This document shows, one piece after another, positions 62,827 through 64,000 of a DNA stretch of 64,000 bases. Each line of letters opens with the position of its first letter. The stretch's first letter is position 1. This DNA comes from CBDCWA01 sp965223255. GTDB lineage: Bacteria; Pseudomonadota; Alphaproteobacteria; Rhizobiales; Hyphomicrobiaceae. A program made the position numbers and the translations under genes. Location: positions 868,001 through 932,000 of the forward strand of contig CBDCWA010000002.1 of the NCBI GenBank assembly GCA_965223255.1. The letters run 5' to 3'. The notes beneath the pieces are model-generated. The model did not search any database. It worked only from the letters and a program-made list of their open reading frames with translations, and was not told where the DNA came from.

Positions 62827-63525
62827 ATGACTCGTGATGAAATCAAACAGCAGCTGATTGACGGTTGCCATATCCTGGAATCCGAGGGCCACCATGACAT
62901 GACCCGGGGGCACTTGGTCGTGCGCCTTCCGGATGATGAAAGCCTTTTCTATATGAAGCCCCACAGCTATGGCTTCGACGAGGTCTGCGTCGAAAACATC
63001 GTCACCTGCAATCTGGACGGCGAAAAAGTTGACGGCACTGCGCCGCGTCATAGTGAAGTCTTTATACATTCTGAGATCCTCAAGGTGCGCCCTGACGTCA
63101 AGGCGGCCATCCACACCCATCCCGATCATTGTGTGGCACTTTCTGCGACCGGTCGCATGCCGAAGGCCTATAGCCAGGGCGGTGCGCTCTATCATGACAA
63201 TGTTGGCCTATATACCGACACAATGGATCTGATCCGCACACCGGAAATGGGCGCCGGCGTTGCCAAGGCACTCGGCAACAATCGTGCTTGTTTCTTGAAG
63301 AACCACGGAGTTGTCGTGGTTGGGGCGTCCGTTGCTGACGCAGTGATTAGTGCAATTATGTTGGAGGCGGCATGCCGCGTTCAACTTCTTGCCGAAGCTT
63401 CGGGCCACGAGCCGACTGAGTTCCCCATCGAGGATATTAAGAAGCTGCAAAAGAACCTGTCGCATGTAAAGCAGATGGAGATAAACTTCGAATATTTGCG
63501 TCGCAAATTAAAGCGGCGGCGGTAA
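62827..63525 (+). CDS. Class II aldolase/adducin family protein
   Basis: A 232-residue protein of the class II aldolase fold with the zinc-binding HTHPDH, the FLKNHGVVVVG His and a Glu in the earlier helix. Family members cleave or epimerise sugar phosphates. The His motifs are all present, so it may be active. Substrate unknown. Confidence 0.87.
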   Translation: MTRDEIKQQLIDGCHILESEGHHDMTRGHLVVRLPDDESLFYMKPHSYGFDEVCVENIVTCNLDGEKVDGTAPRHSEVFIHSEILKVRPDVKAAIHTHPDHCVALSATGRMPKAYSQGGALYHDNVGLYTDTMDLIRTPEMGAGVAKALGNNRACFLKNHGVVVVGASVADAVISAIMLEAACRVQLLAEASGHEPTEFPIEDIKKLQKNLSHVKQMEINFEYLRRKLKRRR

Positions 63526-63548
63526 TGCCTCGCAATTAGGCTGGAGCG

Positions 63549-64000
63549 ATGGAACCGTTCCTAGAGCGCCGGATGGTTGCCGGCCACGGCGTAGACATTG
63601 CGGTGTCGATTGCAGGCAACGGGCCACCGTTGTTGCTACTCCATGGTCATCCCCAAACTATGATGATGTGGGCCAAAGTTGCGCGCCTGCTGGTCGACAA
63701 ATTCACGCTCATTGCGGCCGATCTTCGCGGTTACGGCGCTTCCGGCAAGCCGCCAAGCACGCCGGATCACGCCTCCTACGCCAAGCGCGCCATGGCAAAT
63801 GATATGGCGGCCGTGATGCGCAATCTCGGTTACGATACATTTTTCATCGCAGGCCATGACCGAGGCGCGCGCGTGACGCATCGCCTGTGTCTCGATCATG
63901 CCGAGCGCGTGAGCCGCGCTGCAGTCTTGGACATAGCGCCGACCCGCCATATGTATGCAACCACCAATCAGGACTTTGCGACCGGCTATTGGCATTGGTT
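63549..64000 (+). CDS. Alpha/beta hydrolase, haloacetate dehalogenase-like (partial)
   Basis: The frame begins 24 bases after the aldolase gene and runs off the window after about 150 residues. It contains HGHPQTMMMW (oxyanion region), DLRGYGASGKP and the nucleophile elbow GHDRGARV (Asp), characteristic of fluoroacetate/haloacetate dehalogenases. The catalytic His and second acid lie beyond the end. Dehalogenase identity is inferred from this motif set. Confidence 0.82.
   Translation, partial: MEPFLERRMVAGHGVDIAVSIAGNGPPLLLLHGHPQTMMMWAKVARLLVDKFTLIAADLRGYGASGKPPSTPDHASYAKRAMANDMAAVMRNLGYDTFFIAGHDRGARVTHRLCLDHAERVSRAAVLDIAPTRHMYATTNQDFATGYWHW

Overview
The window reads as part of an alphaproteobacterial chromosome, probably from a marine or otherwise metal-exposed bacterium. 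This is inferred from the ispH-thrB-rnhA gene order at the right end, a tRNA-Leu 3' end with encoded CCA, Tat-exported multicopper oxidases and many c-type cytochromes. No rRNA, CRISPR array or intact tRNA gene was seen.

Region 1 (1 to about 28,240) is a metal-resistance island. From left to right it holds: a mercury-type MerR operon with no reductase (merR, thioredoxin-fold protein, MerP-like protein, outer-membrane protein, NHL propeller); a decayed cadmium/zinc-type module (MerR and CDF fragments around an intact isoprenylcysteine methyltransferase-like gene); a copper oxidase/efflux cluster (cytochrome c', CusF-like, multicopper oxidase, TolC-like, small lipoprotein); a long leftward block (CopA-type ATPase, DUF2933, methyltransferase, CBS-BON, CDF, Rieske protein, carboxymuconolactone decarboxylase-like protein, PPK2); Met/His/Cys-rich secreted proteins; and a second multicopper oxidase with anchored cytochromes c. 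Three CueR-like operators were found by eye, but no complete CueR gene.

Region 2 (28,242 to 45,690) is marked by three partial 3' ends of a tRNA-Leu(UAA) gene in the same orientation. Two are identical 59-bp copies that begin in the anticodon loop; the third is a 27-bp copy of the T-arm and acceptor end. They suggest tandem integrations at one tRNA gene lying left of the window. The small segment between the first two carries an SDR-family protein and a polysaccharide lyase-like protein. The 14.8-kb segment between the second and third is a self-contained element of a type I do not recognise. It has a tyrosine integrase at its right end, a serine recombinase, a cluster of 24-bp iterons with an AT-rich stretch, an SF2-like helicase, several unknown genes, two paralogous membrane proteins near its two ends, and a nucleoside deoxyribosyltransferase-like candidate defence protein. 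No conjugation, relaxase or capsid gene is recognisable.

Region 3 (45,690 to 64,000) looks like core chromosome: a cytochrome c, a THI5/NMT1-like binding protein, polysaccharide genes (FkbM methyltransferase, glycosyltransferase, O-antigen ligase-like protein, nucleotide-sugar epimerase, phosphomannomutase), a cNMP-binding/rhodanese protein, an HlyD/EmrA-like adaptor, ruvX, a UPF0173 hydrolase, ispH, thrB, rnhA, a class II aldolase and a truncated haloacetate dehalogenase-like hydrolase.

All calls come from reading translations and motifs by eye; no database search or alignment was run.
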